Positions 33,846 to 41,399 of a stretch of 64,000 nucleotides of DNA are shown here, piece by piece (within the stretch, counting starts at the first letter, position 1; every line of letters starts with the position of its first letter). This stretch comes from Salinilacustrithrix flava (GTDB taxonomy: Bacteria > Actinomycetota > Acidimicrobiia > Acidimicrobiales > Salinilacustritrichaceae). The notes beneath the pieces are model-generated. The model searched no databases. It had not been told where the DNA came from and saw only the letters and a program-made list of their open reading frames with translations. The DNA lies in NCBI GenBank assembly GCA_024128875.1, contig JAMYFF010000006.1, positions 62,001 through 126,000 on the forward strand. Direction: 5' to 3'. Both the position numbers and the translations under genes were made by a program.

Positions 33846-35081
33846 TCAGGTGGCGAGGACGTCGCCGTAGGCGCTCTCGACGTGCTCGGTGCGGTCGAGG
33901 CCGGTGGTCTCCGCCGTCTCGTCGACCCGCAGTCCGATGGTGGCGGCGAGCGCCTTGGCCAGGATCGTCGTGACCACGAAGGAGAAGACCAGCACCACGA
34001 CGATGGAGATCACCTGCTCGACCAGCAGCTCGGCGCCGCCGCCGAAGAGCAGGCCCTCGTGCTCGGGTCCACCCCCGATGATGCCGGCGTCGGCGAAGAA
34101 GCCGATGAGCACCCCGCCCACGATGCCGCCGACCATGTGGACCCCGACCACGTCGAGGCTGTCGTCGTACCCGAGGCGGTACTTCAGCTGGATGGCGGCG
34201 TAGCAGCACACGCCGGCCGCGGCGCCGAACGCGATGCCGGCGAGGCCGCCGACGTAGGCCGCGGCCGGCGTGATCGCGACCAACCCGGCGACCACGCCCG
34301 AGCAGGCGCCGAGCACCGTGAAGTGCCCGTCCCTGACCCGCTCGACGAGGAGCCAGGCGAACATGCCGGCGGAGGCGGCGAGGAACGTGTTCATCAGCGC
34401 GGTCGCCCCGAGGGCGCTGTTGCCGTCGCCGAGTCCGGTGCCGCCGGCGTTGAACCCGAACCAGCCGAACCAGAGGATGCCCGTGCCGAGCAGGACGAGC
34501 GGGAGGTTGTGGGGGACCATGGCCTCGCCGGGCCAGCCGATCCGCTTGCCGAGCACGAGCACCATCGCCAGGGCCGCGGCGCCGGCGTTGATGTGGATGG
34601 CGGTGCCCCCGGCGAAGTCGAGCGAGCCGCGGGCGCCGAGCCAACCGATGAGGTCGCCGGTCTCGGCGTCGAGCCCGTAGATCCAGTACACGACCGGGAC
34701 GTAGACGATCAGGCTCCAGAGCGGCACGAACACGGCCCAGGCGGAGAACCGCATGCGGTCGGCGACGGCGCCGCTGATCAGGGCCGGGGTGATGGCGGCG
34801 AAGGTCATGAGGAACGCGGTGGCGAGCAGGCCGTCGCCGTCGAGGCCCTTCAGCCCGATGTTGTCGAAGCCCCCGATGAGTCCGTTGGACCCGGATCCGC
34901 TGAGCGAGGCGCCGACGGTGACCCACAGCAGCGGGATCACGGCGAGGCAGTACAGGTTCATCAGCAGCATGTTCAGCACGTTCTTCGAGCGCACCATGCC
35001 GCCGTAGAACAGCGCCAGGCCCGGCACCATGAACAGCACCAGCGCGGTCGACATCAGCACCCAGGCGTCGCCACCATCCAT
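33846..35081 (-). CDS. amtB: Ammonium transporter (Amt family)
   Basis: The 411-residue, 11-helix protein matches AmtB: GDAWVLMSTALVLFMVPGLALFYGGMVR, PLLWVTVGASLSGSGS, DFAGGTAIHINAGAAALAM (pore His168-like), LLGTGILWFGWFGFNAG and VVGVHMVGGIVGGVLIG (pore His). It conducts ammonium into the cytoplasm. No glnK gene follows. A GlnR-like half-site pair lies about 95-110 bp upstream of the ATG (35174-35191), consistent with nitrogen control. Confidence 0.94.
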   Translation of the reverse strand: MDGGDAWVLMSTALVLFMVPGLALFYGGMVRSKNVLNMLLMNLYCLAVIPLLWVTVGASLSGSGSNGLIGGFDNIGLKGLDGDGLLATAFLMTFAAITPALISGAVADRMRFSAWAVFVPLWSLIVYVPVVYWIYGLDAETGDLIGWLGARGSLDFAGGTAIHINAGAAALAMVLVLGKRIGWPGEAMVPHNLPLVLLGTGILWFGWFGFNAGGTGLGDGNSALGATALMNTFLAASAGMFAWLLVERVRDGHFTVLGACSGVVAGLVAITPAAAYVGGLAGIAFGAAAGVCCYAAIQLKYRLGYDDSLDVVGVHMVGGIVGGVLIGFFADAGIIGGGPEHEGLLFGGGAELLVEQVISIVVVLVFSFVVTTILAKALAATIGLRVDETAETTGLDRTEHVESAYGDVLAT

Positions 35082-35173
35082 CTGCGCTCGCTCCTCGCTC
35101 GGTGCGCAGCGACAGCCGCCGCACAGTTCGGCGTCACGTTGGCGAAAGGGTGTGTCCCGGTGGCTTCCCGGGT

Positions 35174-35191
35174 GTTTCGGCAGTGTGAACG
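35174..35191 (-). promoter_or_regulatory. GlnR-box-like site upstream of amt
   Basis: On the minus strand, CGTTCACACTGCCGAAAC: TTCAC and GAAAC separated by exactly 6 nt, as in the GTnAC-n6-GAAAC consensus of actinobacterial GlnR boxes. The glnII-glnA intergenic region has the same CGTTCACACT-n3-GAAA string. Confidence 0.6.
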
Positions 35192-36148
35192 TCAGGAGGT
35201 GCGGTCGGCGCCGTAGAGGTCGTGCAGCTGCTGCCCGACGTCGGCGAGCTCGTGCCGGACCTCCTCGGGCGAGGTGACGTGGAGCCAGCCGCCGAGGCCG
35301 GCCAGCTCGCCGGCGATGGACCGGCTGCTGTGGCCGCGGATGACGACCTCGACGCCCCCGGGCCCCGGGCCGCCGACGTCGAGCCGGGATCCGAGGATCC
35401 ACCGCAGGATCTCGATGCGCTCCGGATCGGCGACGGCCCGGACCTCGATGGACGTGCCTCCCCGGTCGATGGACTCGGCGATGGCCCGCCACTCCTCGGC
35501 CAGGTCGAAGCCGTCCGGCCGCGCCGCCGGCAGGTCCGTGCGGACGACGTCGGTGACCCGGTCGACCCGGAAGGTGCGCTGGCCGCGGTCGGTGCCGGCG
35601 ACCAGGTACCACGACGGCCCCTTGGCGACGACGCCGAGCGGGTGGACCGTCCGCGACGAGCTGCGTCCGTCTCGGGCGACGTAGCCGAGCTGGACCTGCA
35701 CGCCGTCGATCACCGCCTGCTGGAGGGGGTCGAGGAAGGCGGGCACGGTCGCGTCGCTCGCCCGGCCCCACGCGACGTTGTCGACGTGGAGCGAGGCGGC
35801 CGCCGACTGGGCCTCGACCCGGAACGGCTCCGGCAGCGCGCCGACCAGCTTGCGCAGCGCCGACCGCACGGCCGGGGCCCCGCCCGATGCCGGTCCGGCG
35901 ACGAGGAACAGCGCCCGGGCCTCGGCGGCGGTGAGCCCGCTGAGGTCGGTGCGGGCGCCACCGACCAGCCGCCAGCCGCCGCCCCGCCCGGGCTGGGAGT
36001 ACACCGGGATGCCGGCCAGCCCCAGGGCCTCCAGGTCCCGGCGGGCGGTGCGCTCCGAGATCTCGAGCTCGTCGGCCACCTCGCGCGCCGTGACCCGACC
36101 GCGTTGCTGGAGCAGGAGGAGGACGGCGACGAGGCGGTCGGCACGCAT
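35192..36148 (-). CDS. WYL-domain transcriptional regulator
   Basis: The 318-residue regulator has an N-terminal HTH of the DeoR/YafY type (MRADRLVAVLLLLQQRGRVTAREVADELEISERTARRDLEAL region, residues 1-45, then GGGWRL wing), and a C-terminal WYL domain (PLGVVAKGPSWYLVAGTDRGQRTFRVDRV) which senses a ligand. ATG at 36148 is chosen. It is divergent from the DinB-like gene (start 36211), and the 60-bp gap contains a 12-bp imperfect inverted repeat (36166-36192) that could be its operator. Confidence 0.88.
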   Translation of the reverse strand: MRADRLVAVLLLLQQRGRVTAREVADELEISERTARRDLEALGLAGIPVYSQPGRGGGWRLVGGARTDLSGLTAAEARALFLVAGPASGGAPAVRSALRKLVGALPEPFRVEAQSAAASLHVDNVAWGRASDATVPAFLDPLQQAVIDGVQVQLGYVARDGRSSSRTVHPLGVVAKGPSWYLVAGTDRGQRTFRVDRVTDVVRTDLPAARPDGFDLAEEWRAIAESIDRGGTSIEVRAVADPERIEILRWILGSRLDVGGPGPGGVEVVIRGHSSRSIAGELAGLGGWLHVTSPEEVRHELADVGQQLHDLYGADRTS

Positions 36149-36165
36149 GCGGAGATGTTCGCAGA

Positions 36166-36192
36166 GAAACTGGCCACAACGTGACCGGTTTC
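36166..36192. promoter_or_regulatory. Inverted-repeat operator candidate between WYL regulator and DinB-like gene
   Basis: GAAACTGGCCAC, spacer AAC, then GTGACCGGTTTC: 10 of 12 positions pair. It lies between the divergent starts at 36148 and 36211. Confidence 0.5.
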
Positions 36193-36210
36193 GGCGCGGA
36201 TGCTGCACCC

Positions 36211-36876
36211 ATGGAACCCACCACTGCCACCACGACCACCCCGGCGCCCTTCGGCGTCGACGATCCCCGCCACGTCTTCGGACGTGCCGTCGCCGTGGGC
36301 ACGGCGACGGTCGCCGCGGTCCGTCCCGACCAGCTCGACGGTCCGACCCCGTGCTCGGAGATGGACGTGCGCCACCTCCTCGGCCACCTCGTCTCCGTCC
36401 TCGACCGCGTCGCGGCCCTCGGGCGGGGCGAGGACCCCTTCGCCGTCGTCGAGTCGGCCGACCACGACGACTGGCCTGGCGCCTGGACGGCAGCCGCGCA
36501 CCGCGTGCAGGCGGCCTGGACCGGTGACGACGTGCTCGCCCGCCCCATGGCGCTGCCGTGGCAGCAGGGCACGGGGGCCGACATCCTCCTCGGCTACGTC
36601 AACGAGGTCGTCGTCCACACGTGGGACCTGGCGATGGCCACCGGCCAGCGCCCGCGGTGGGACGACGACGTCGTCGACGTCGCGCTCGAGCGGATGCCCG
36701 CCCTCCCGGCCGAGGACCGCCTCGCCATGTTCGAGCAGATCTCCGCCGACATGGGTCTGCCCGAGGTCGGCGTCCCCTTCGCCGAGGCCGTGCCCGTCCG
36801 CGCCGATGCGGCGGCGATCGACCGGCTCGTCGCCTGGAACGGCCGCGATCCGCGCTGGGAGCCGTCCCGAGGCTGA
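36211..36876 (+). CDS. DinB/MDMPI-like (TIGR03086-type) protein
   Basis: The 221-residue product is a DinB-like four-helix bundle of the mycothiol-dependent maleylpyruvate isomerase-related group: DQLDGPTPCSEMDVRHLLGHLVSVLDRVA with the first metal-ligand His, then GYVNEVVVHTWDLAMATGQ with the second and third. Many actinobacterial members are mycothiol S-transferases. An alternative GTG at 36181 would lie inside the inverted repeat, so ATG 36211 is preferred. Probably regulated by the divergent WYL protein. Confidence 0.82.
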   Translation: MEPTTATTTTPAPFGVDDPRHVFGRAVAVGTATVAAVRPDQLDGPTPCSEMDVRHLLGHLVSVLDRVAALGRGEDPFAVVESADHDDWPGAWTAAAHRVQAAWTGDDVLARPMALPWQQGTGADILLGYVNEVVVHTWDLAMATGQRPRWDDDVVDVALERMPALPAEDRLAMFEQISADMGLPEVGVPFAEAVPVRADAAAIDRLVAWNGRDPRWEPSRG

Positions 36877-36904
36877 GCGCCGGCGGCGCCCGTAGGTTGG
36901 AGGG

Positions 36905-37582
36905 GTGACCCGACCTGCCGTCGTCCTGCTCTCCGGTGGCCTCGACTCGGCCACCTGCCTGGCGATCGCCGCCGACGAGGGCTTGGCGCCCCACGCGATG
37001 AGCTTCCGCTACGGCCAGGCCCACACCGCCGAGCTCGACGCCGCCCGTCGGGTGGCCTCCGCCCTCGGAGCGGTCGAGCACCGCGTCGTGGACATCGACC
37101 TCGCGGCCTTCGGCGGATCGTCGCTGCTCGGCGACGGCGAGATCCCGAAGGGGCGCGAGGAGATCGGCGAGGGCATCCCGTCCACCTACGTGCCGGCGCG
37201 CAACACCGTCTTCCTCGCCTACGCGCTCGCGTGGGCCGAGGTGCTCGGGGCCAACGACATCTTCATCGGGGTCAACGCCCTCGACTACTCGGGCTACCCG
37301 GACTGCCGGCCCGAGTTCATCGCGGCGTTCGAGGCGGCCGCCAACGCCGGCACCCGCACGGGCACCGAGGGGGACGGCTACCGGATCCGGGCACCGCTGA
37401 TCGACCTGACCAAGGCCGAGATCATCCGCCTCGGCACCGGGCTCGGCGTGGACTACGCCATGACCGTCACCTGCTACGACGCCACGCCGGAGGGGGCGTG
37501 CGGCGAGTGCGACGCGTGCATGCTCCGCCGGCGCGGCTTCGAGGAGGCCGGCGTACCCGACCCCACGTCGTACCGGCCATGA
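36905..37582 (+). CDS. queC: 7-cyano-7-deazaguanine (preQ0) synthase QueC
   Basis: The 225-residue ATP-dependent preQ0 synthase converts 7-carboxy-7-deazaguanine with ammonia to preQ0. Signatures: P-loop [62 protein letters not shown], and zinc ligands [26 protein letters not shown] start at 36905. Its stop overlaps the queE start by ATGA. Part of the queuosine precursor set here (queC, queE, queD, queF). Confidence 0.96.
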   Translation: MTRPAVVLLSGGLDSATCLAIAADEGLAPHAMSFRYGQAHTAELDAARRVASALGAVEHRVVDIDLAAFGGSSLLGDGEIPKGREEIGEGIPSTYVPARNTVFLAYALAWAEVLGANDIFIGVNALDYSGYPDCRPEFIAAFEAAANAGTRTGTEGDGYRIRAPLIDLTKAEIIRLGTGLGVDYAMTVTCYDATPEGACGECDACMLRRRGFEEAGVPDPTSYRP

Positions 37583-38214
37583 GCACCTACGCCGTCAAGG
37601 AGGTGTTCCGCACCCTGCAGGGGGAGGGGCGCCAGGCCGGGCGCGCCGCGGTGTTCCTGAGGTTCTCCCGCTGCAACCTGTGGTCGGGGCACGAGCGCGA
37701 CCGCGCCACGGCCGTGTGCCGGTTCTGCGACACCGACTTCGTCGGCACCGACGGGCCCGGGGGCGGGGTGTTCCGCGGCGCAGGGGCGCTGGCCGCCCAC
37801 GTCGCCGCGACGTGGGGGGAGGGGCGCGACCACCGCTTCGTCGTGTGCACCGGCGGCGAGCCGGCGCTCCAGCTCGACGAGGAGCTGGTCGAGGCCCTGC
37901 ACGCGGAGGGCTTCGAGGTCGCGGTGGAGACCAACGGGACGCTCCCGCTGGCCCCGGGCATCGACTGGGTCTGCGTGAGCCCGAAGGCCGGCACCGAGCT
38001 CGTTGTGACGGCGGGCGACGAGCTCAAGGTCGTGTGGCCCCAGGACGGCACCGACCTCGACGCCCTCGAGGCGCTCGACTTCGAGCACCTCCTGGTCTCG
38101 CCCATGGACGGCCCGGACCGGGCGGCGGCCACGGCGGCGGCCGTCGCACTCTGCCTCGAGCGGCCCCGGTGGCGCCTCAGCCTGCAGACCCACAAGGTCC
38201 TCGGCATCCCGTGA
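37579..38214 (+). CDS. queE: 7-carboxy-7-deazaguanine synthase QueE (radical SAM)
   Basis: The 211-residue radical SAM enzyme converts 6-carboxytetrahydropterin to 7-carboxy-7-deazaguanine. The cluster motif is [19 protein letters not shown], a C-x14-C-x2-C spacing found in one QueE subfamily rather than the standard CxxxCxxC. Other features: [44 protein letters not shown] and CVSPKAG. ATG overlaps queC. Confidence 0.95.
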   Translation: MSTYAVKEVFRTLQGEGRQAGRAAVFLRFSRCNLWSGHERDRATAVCRFCDTDFVGTDGPGGGVFRGAGALAAHVAATWGEGRDHRFVVCTGGEPALQLDEELVEALHAEGFEVAVETNGTLPLAPGIDWVCVSPKAGTELVVTAGDELKVVWPQDGTDLDALEALDFEHLLVSPMDGPDRAAATAAAVALCLERPRWRLSLQTHKVLGIP

Positions 38215-38254
38215 GGCCCTGAGCGGATGGGTCACGTCCTCTCGTGACCCGGTG

Positions 38255-38300
38255 GGCGGCTTCGCCGCCGGAGGGCACTGTGCTCATGGGTCGCCTCGCC
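38255..38300. repeat. 46-bp structured intergenic repeat, copy 1
   Basis: Starts GGCGGCTTCGCCGCC (6-bp hairpin, 3-nt loop), then GGGCACTGTGCTC (second hairpin) and CATGGGTCGCCTCGCC. It matches 43 of 46 bases at 42125-42170. It lies between queE and the PRC-barrel gene. Confidence 0.6.
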
Positions 38301-38339
38301 TTCGGCTCCGCTCCGGCGGAAGAAAAACATTGCGAACGC

Positions 38340-38368
38340 GTGACAAACGGTCATGTTGCTGTTATGTT
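38340..38368 (+). promoter_or_regulatory. Promoter candidate for PRC-barrel gene
   Basis: GTGACA (38340-38345), a 17-bp spacer and TATGTT (38363-38368), inside an AT-richer stretch 35 bp before the ATG. The -35 differs from TTGACA at one base; the -10 TATGTT differs from TATAAT at two. Confidence 0.5.
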
Positions 38369-38403
38369 GGTTCCTGGGCGGCACCTTCAGATGAGGAGCT
38401 GAC

Positions 38404-38706
38404 ATGGACACGGTCACCGGACATCCGCTGTACGACGCAGCCGGGAACAAGCTGGGCAAGATCGTCGACGTGCTCGGCCTCTACGGGGGCGCCGACGACA
38501 TCGGCTGGCTGGCCGTCAAGGTCGGCCTCCGTGGCACCAAGCTGGTGCCCAACACCGGTGTCGAGCCCGGCGAGGACGGCTTCACCACGCCGTTCACGAA
38601 GGAACAGATCACCAGCGCCCCGAAGGTCCCGCCGCACTTCGAGCCGGCCGGCGACGACCGCGAGGCGCTCCTGTCCCACTACGGCGTCCGGTTGGCTGGC
38701 CTGTGA
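38404..38706 (+). CDS. PRC-barrel domain protein (paralogue)
   Basis: The 100-residue PRC-barrel protein shares with the product of 4253-4573 the opening (GHPLYDAAGNKLGKIVDVLG), WLAVKVGLRGTKLVP and tail TSAPKVPPHFEPAGDDREALLSHYG. ATG at 38404 with AGGAG (GATGAGGAGCTGAC) just upstream and a promoter candidate at 38340. It stands alone between queE and a DUF5995-like gene, so it appears independently regulated. Function of the family here is unknown. Confidence 0.85.
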   Translation: MDTVTGHPLYDAAGNKLGKIVDVLGLYGGADDIGWLAVKVGLRGTKLVPNTGVEPGEDGFTTPFTKEQITSAPKVPPHFEPAGDDREALLSHYGVRLAGL

Positions 38707-38718
38707 CCCCGTAGGGAC

Positions 38719-38754
38719 CCGGTGCCCCCGATCGCGCTGGTCGGGGGGCACCGG
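38719..38754 (+). terminator. Hairpin terminator of the PRC-barrel gene
   Basis: CCGGTGCCCCC (38719-38729) pairs with GGGGGCACCGG (ending 38754), loop 13-14 nt, then TGCTCTTCAT. A second GC hairpin (GACGACCCGG 38780-38789 with its complement to 38808) follows shortly. Confidence 0.6.
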
Positions 38755-38838
38755 GGTGCTCTTCATCAACAGAGACGGTGACGACCCGGTGCCTGGCGCC
38801 GGGTCGTCGTCGTGTGCGGGCGATGCCAGACTCGGGTC

Positions 38839-39618
38839 GTGCAGCACCCGGGCGGGCTCCCCGCGGCGAGCATCGACGACGCCATCGCGCGCATGGACCG
38901 GATCATCGCCCGGTGCGCGGAGACCGGCGACGCGCGTGGGTGGTTCGCCGTCGTGTACCGAGCGGTCACGGCGCGGGTGCGCGACGGGATCGCTGAGGGT
39001 GCCTTCGACGACGGCGAGCGCATGGAGGCCTTCGACGTCCGCTTCGCCGGGCTCTGGCTCGACGCCTTCGACGCGTGGGACCGCGCCGCCCCGGTCTCGC
39101 AGTCGTGGGCGTGCTCCTTCGCGGCAGCCGAGCGACCCGGCCTGATCCTGCAGCACCTGCTGCTCGGCATGAACGCCCACATCAACCTCGATCTCGGGCT
39201 GGCGGCGGCGCAGACGTGCCCCGGCCCCGGGGTCGTCGAGCTGCGGGACGACTTCGAGCGGATCAACGACGTCCTGGCCGAGCTGGTGGATGCGATGCAG
39301 GACGCCATCGGCGAGGTCTCGCCGATGGCGCGCGTGCTCGACCTCGTCGGGCTCCGGTTGGACGAGGCCATCGTGAGCTTCTCGCTCGGCCAGGCCCGGG
39401 CGCGGTCGTGGCGCTTCGCCGAGGAGCTCGCCTGCGCCGACCTGGCTCCCACGCTGGTGGGCGAGCGCGACCTCGCGGTGGCGGGATACGGCGCCCGGCT
39501 GGCCCGCCCCGGCTGGGCCATGCGCTGCGTCCTGCCGATCGCCCGGTGGCGGGAGGAGCCCGACCTCGCCCGGGTGGCCGGCCTGCTCCGGGCCCGAGGT
39601 GCCGACGTCGCCCTCTGA
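38839..39618 (+). CDS. DUF5995-like protein
   Basis: The 259-residue all-helical protein has AARMDRIIARCAET-like N-terminus, WFAVVYRAVTARVRDGIAEG, RFAGLWLDAFDAWDRA, SWACSFAAAERPGLILQHLLLGMNAHINLDLGLA, as in the actinobacterial DUF5995 family. No catalytic motif is evident beyond the conserved His/Asn (GMNAHINLD). GTG at 38839 preferred over a GTG at 38812, which lies almost on top of the hairpin. Function unknown. Confidence 0.75.
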   Translation: MQHPGGLPAASIDDAIARMDRIIARCAETGDARGWFAVVYRAVTARVRDGIAEGAFDDGERMEAFDVRFAGLWLDAFDAWDRAAPVSQSWACSFAAAERPGLILQHLLLGMNAHINLDLGLAAAQTCPGPGVVELRDDFERINDVLAELVDAMQDAIGEVSPMARVLDLVGLRLDEAIVSFSLGQARARSWRFAEELACADLAPTLVGERDLAVAGYGARLARPGWAMRCVLPIARWREEPDLARVAGLLRARGADVAL

Positions 39619-39673
39619 CCAACGCCGGGATCGGAGTCGCCGAGGTCCCGAGGGCCTCTCTACCGTGGCCGCC

Positions 39674-40381
39674 GTGCCCGATCGCCCCCGCCAGTACCGA
39701 CAGAGCCGCTTCGTGCGTCCCCCGGGCGCGTGCGAGGTCATCCTCGTGCGCCACGGTGAGTCCCAGCCTGCCGACCCCGATGCCCCGTTCCCGCTGGTCG
39801 ACGGCCAGGGCGACCCGCCGCTCCACGAGCCCGACGGGGTCGAGCAGGCCCGGTTGGCGTGCGAGCGCCTGCTGGCCTCCGGTGAGGAGTTCGCCGCCGT
39901 CTACGTGACCACGCTGCAGCGGACCCGCCAGACCGCCCAGGTGCTGGTCGACCGCCTCGGCGTGGAGCCCGTGGTCGAACCCGACCTGCGGGAGGTGCAC
40001 CTCGGCGAGTGGGAGGGCGGCCTGTTCCGCAAGAAGGTGGCCGAGGGCGACCCGATCGCCGAGCAGATGTACGTGGAGCAGCGCTGGGATGTGATCCCAG
40101 GTGCGGAGTCCATCGAGGAGTTCGGCGGCCGCATCCGCCGGGCCCTCGACGGCATCGCCCGGACCCACCCGGACCAGACCGTGGCCGTGTTCACCCACGG
40201 CGGGGTCATCGGTCAGGTCGTCGCCGAGGCCACCGGCGCCCGGGGCTTCGCCTTCACCGGGTCGGACAACTGTGGGATCACCCACGTCGTGATCGCCAAC
40301 GACCGCTGGATCATCCGGACCTGGAACGACACCAGCCACCTCACCCCGCGCTTCACCCACGACCCCGAGCCGCTCATCTGA
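39674..40381 (+). CDS. Histidine phosphatase (phosphoglycerate mutase) family protein
   Basis: The 235-residue product has motif LVRHGES (catalytic His, Arg-His-Gly), [35 protein letters not shown], Glu in [12 protein letters not shown] and second His in [13 protein letters not shown]. It is a phosphomonoesterase of unknown substrate. GTG at 39674 (VPDRPRQYR) chosen; 39665 is also possible. Followed by a tandem 80-bp repeat. Confidence 0.87.
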   Translation: MPDRPRQYRQSRFVRPPGACEVILVRHGESQPADPDAPFPLVDGQGDPPLHEPDGVEQARLACERLLASGEEFAAVYVTTLQRTRQTAQVLVDRLGVEPVVEPDLREVHLGEWEGGLFRKKVAEGDPIAEQMYVEQRWDVIPGAESIEEFGGRIRRALDGIARTHPDQTVAVFTHGGVIGQVVAEATGARGFAFTGSDNCGITHVVIANDRWIIRTWNDTSHLTPRFTHDPEPLI

Positions 40382-40396
40382 GTCCATCGGGGCTTC

Positions 40397-40476
40397 CTCG
40401 CTTCGCTGCGGGGAGCCCCCACGTTGCACGGAGCAGGGGAGCGTCCTTCCGGTCGCTCCGCTGGCGCTGCGCTACC
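40397..40476. repeat. 80-bp tandem repeat, copy 1
   Basis: Begins CTCGCTTCGCTGCGGGGAGC and includes CCCCCACGTTGCACGGAGC and GGTCGCTCCGCTGGCGCT. Repeats after 96 bp at 40493-40572 with a divergent middle. Located between a phosphatase gene and queD. Confidence 0.65.
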
Positions 40477-40492
40477 TGCGGTCCCGACCGCC

Positions 40493-40572
40493 CTCGCTCC
40501 GCTGCGGGGAGCCCCCACGTTGCACGGAGCAGGGGAGCGCGGGCACAGTCGCTCCGCTGGCGCTCCGCTACC
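40493..40572. repeat. 80-bp tandem repeat, copy 2
   Basis: Second copy of the repeat at 40397-40476, ending 15 bp before the queD ATG; the last bases of this copy could influence queD translation. Confidence 0.65.
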
Positions 40573-40586
40573 CCGAGGTCGTCCCC

Positions 40587-40946
40587 ATGGAGCTGTTCAA
40601 GGAGTTCGGGTTCGAGTCGGCGCACTCGCTGCCGAACGTGCCCGAGGGCCACAAGTGCGCCCGCCTGCACGGCCACAGCTTCCGCGTGCGGGTCACGGTC
40701 GAGGGCCGGGTGGGCGACGACACCGGTTGGGTCATGGACTTCGCCGACCTGAAGGCGGCGGTGCAGCCCACCATCGACGCGCTCGACCACCGCCTCCTCA
40801 ACGACATCGAGGGGTTGGAGAACCCCACGAGCGAGGTGCTGGCGAGGTGGATCTGGGATCGGATCGGGCCCGGTCTCCCGGGCCTCGCCGCCGTCGAGGT
40901 CCGCGAGACCTGCACCAGCGGCTGCACGTACCGGGGTCTTCCGTAA
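40587..40946 (+). CDS. queD: 6-carboxytetrahydropterin synthase QueD
   Basis: The 119-residue T-fold enzyme starts [18 protein letters not shown], with zinc ligands AHS and LHGHSF, the catalytic Cys in [10 protein letters not shown], and MDFADLK and [14 protein letters not shown]. It makes 6-carboxytetrahydropterin from dihydroneopterin triphosphate, the step before QueE. It is separated from queC-queE by about 2.4 kb of unrelated genes. Confidence 0.95.
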   Translation: MELFKEFGFESAHSLPNVPEGHKCARLHGHSFRVRVTVEGRVGDDTGWVMDFADLKAAVQPTIDALDHRLLNDIEGLENPTSEVLARWIWDRIGPGLPGLAAVEVRETCTSGCTYRGLP

Positions 40947-40956
40947 CCTGGCGCCG

Positions 40957-41349
40957 ATGAGCGACGCCCCCGACGACGACCTCACCCTCCTCGGCCAGCC
41001 GACCCGCGGCCCGGTGGAGCACGTCGAGACCTTCCCCGCGCCCGAGGGCTGCACCCGGGTCGTGTTCTCCACCGACGAGGTGGCGTCGCTGTGCCCGGTC
41101 ACCCGCCAACCCGACATCTCTTCGGTGCGGATCGACTACGTGCCCGACCAGCGCTGCATCGAGTCCAAGTCGCTGAAGCTGTTCCTGTGGGGCTTCCGGG
41201 ACCGCCACGTGTTCGCCGAGGCCCTCGCCGTGGAGATCGCGGACGAGGTGTGGCACACCGTGCAGCCGAAGTCGGTCGACGTGGTGGTGACCCAGCACGT
41301 GCGCGGCGGGATCGTCACCGAGACCCACTCGTCCCGTCCCCGCCCCTAG
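40957..41349 (+). CDS. queF: preQ1 synthase (7-cyano-7-deazaguanine reductase) QueF
   Basis: The 130-residue unimodular QueF reduces preQ0 to preQ1 using NADPH. Catalytic Cys in VASLCPVTRQPD, then YVPDQRCIESKSLKLFLWGFRDRHVFAE, the NADPH/substrate motif, and RGGIVTETH. ATG 11 bp after queD, so one transcript. Its presence shows that the organism makes preQ1 for queuosine rather than only preQ0. Confidence 0.95.
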   Translation: MSDAPDDDLTLLGQPTRGPVEHVETFPAPEGCTRVVFSTDEVASLCPVTRQPDISSVRIDYVPDQRCIESKSLKLFLWGFRDRHVFAEALAVEIADEVWHTVQPKSVDVVVTQHVRGGIVTETHSSRPRP

Positions 41350-41350
41350 C

Positions 41351-41394
41351 TTCTGGCAGCGGCTGCGGAACGTGTTCCGTGGTCGCAGCCAGAA
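41351..41394. terminator. Bidirectional hairpin between queF and HAD gene
   Basis: TTCTGG (41351) pairs with CCAGAA (ending 41394), CTGC with GCAG, and the inner GGAAC with GTTCC. It lies between convergent genes, so it can serve both. Confidence 0.55.
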
Positions 41395-41399
41395 CCTCC

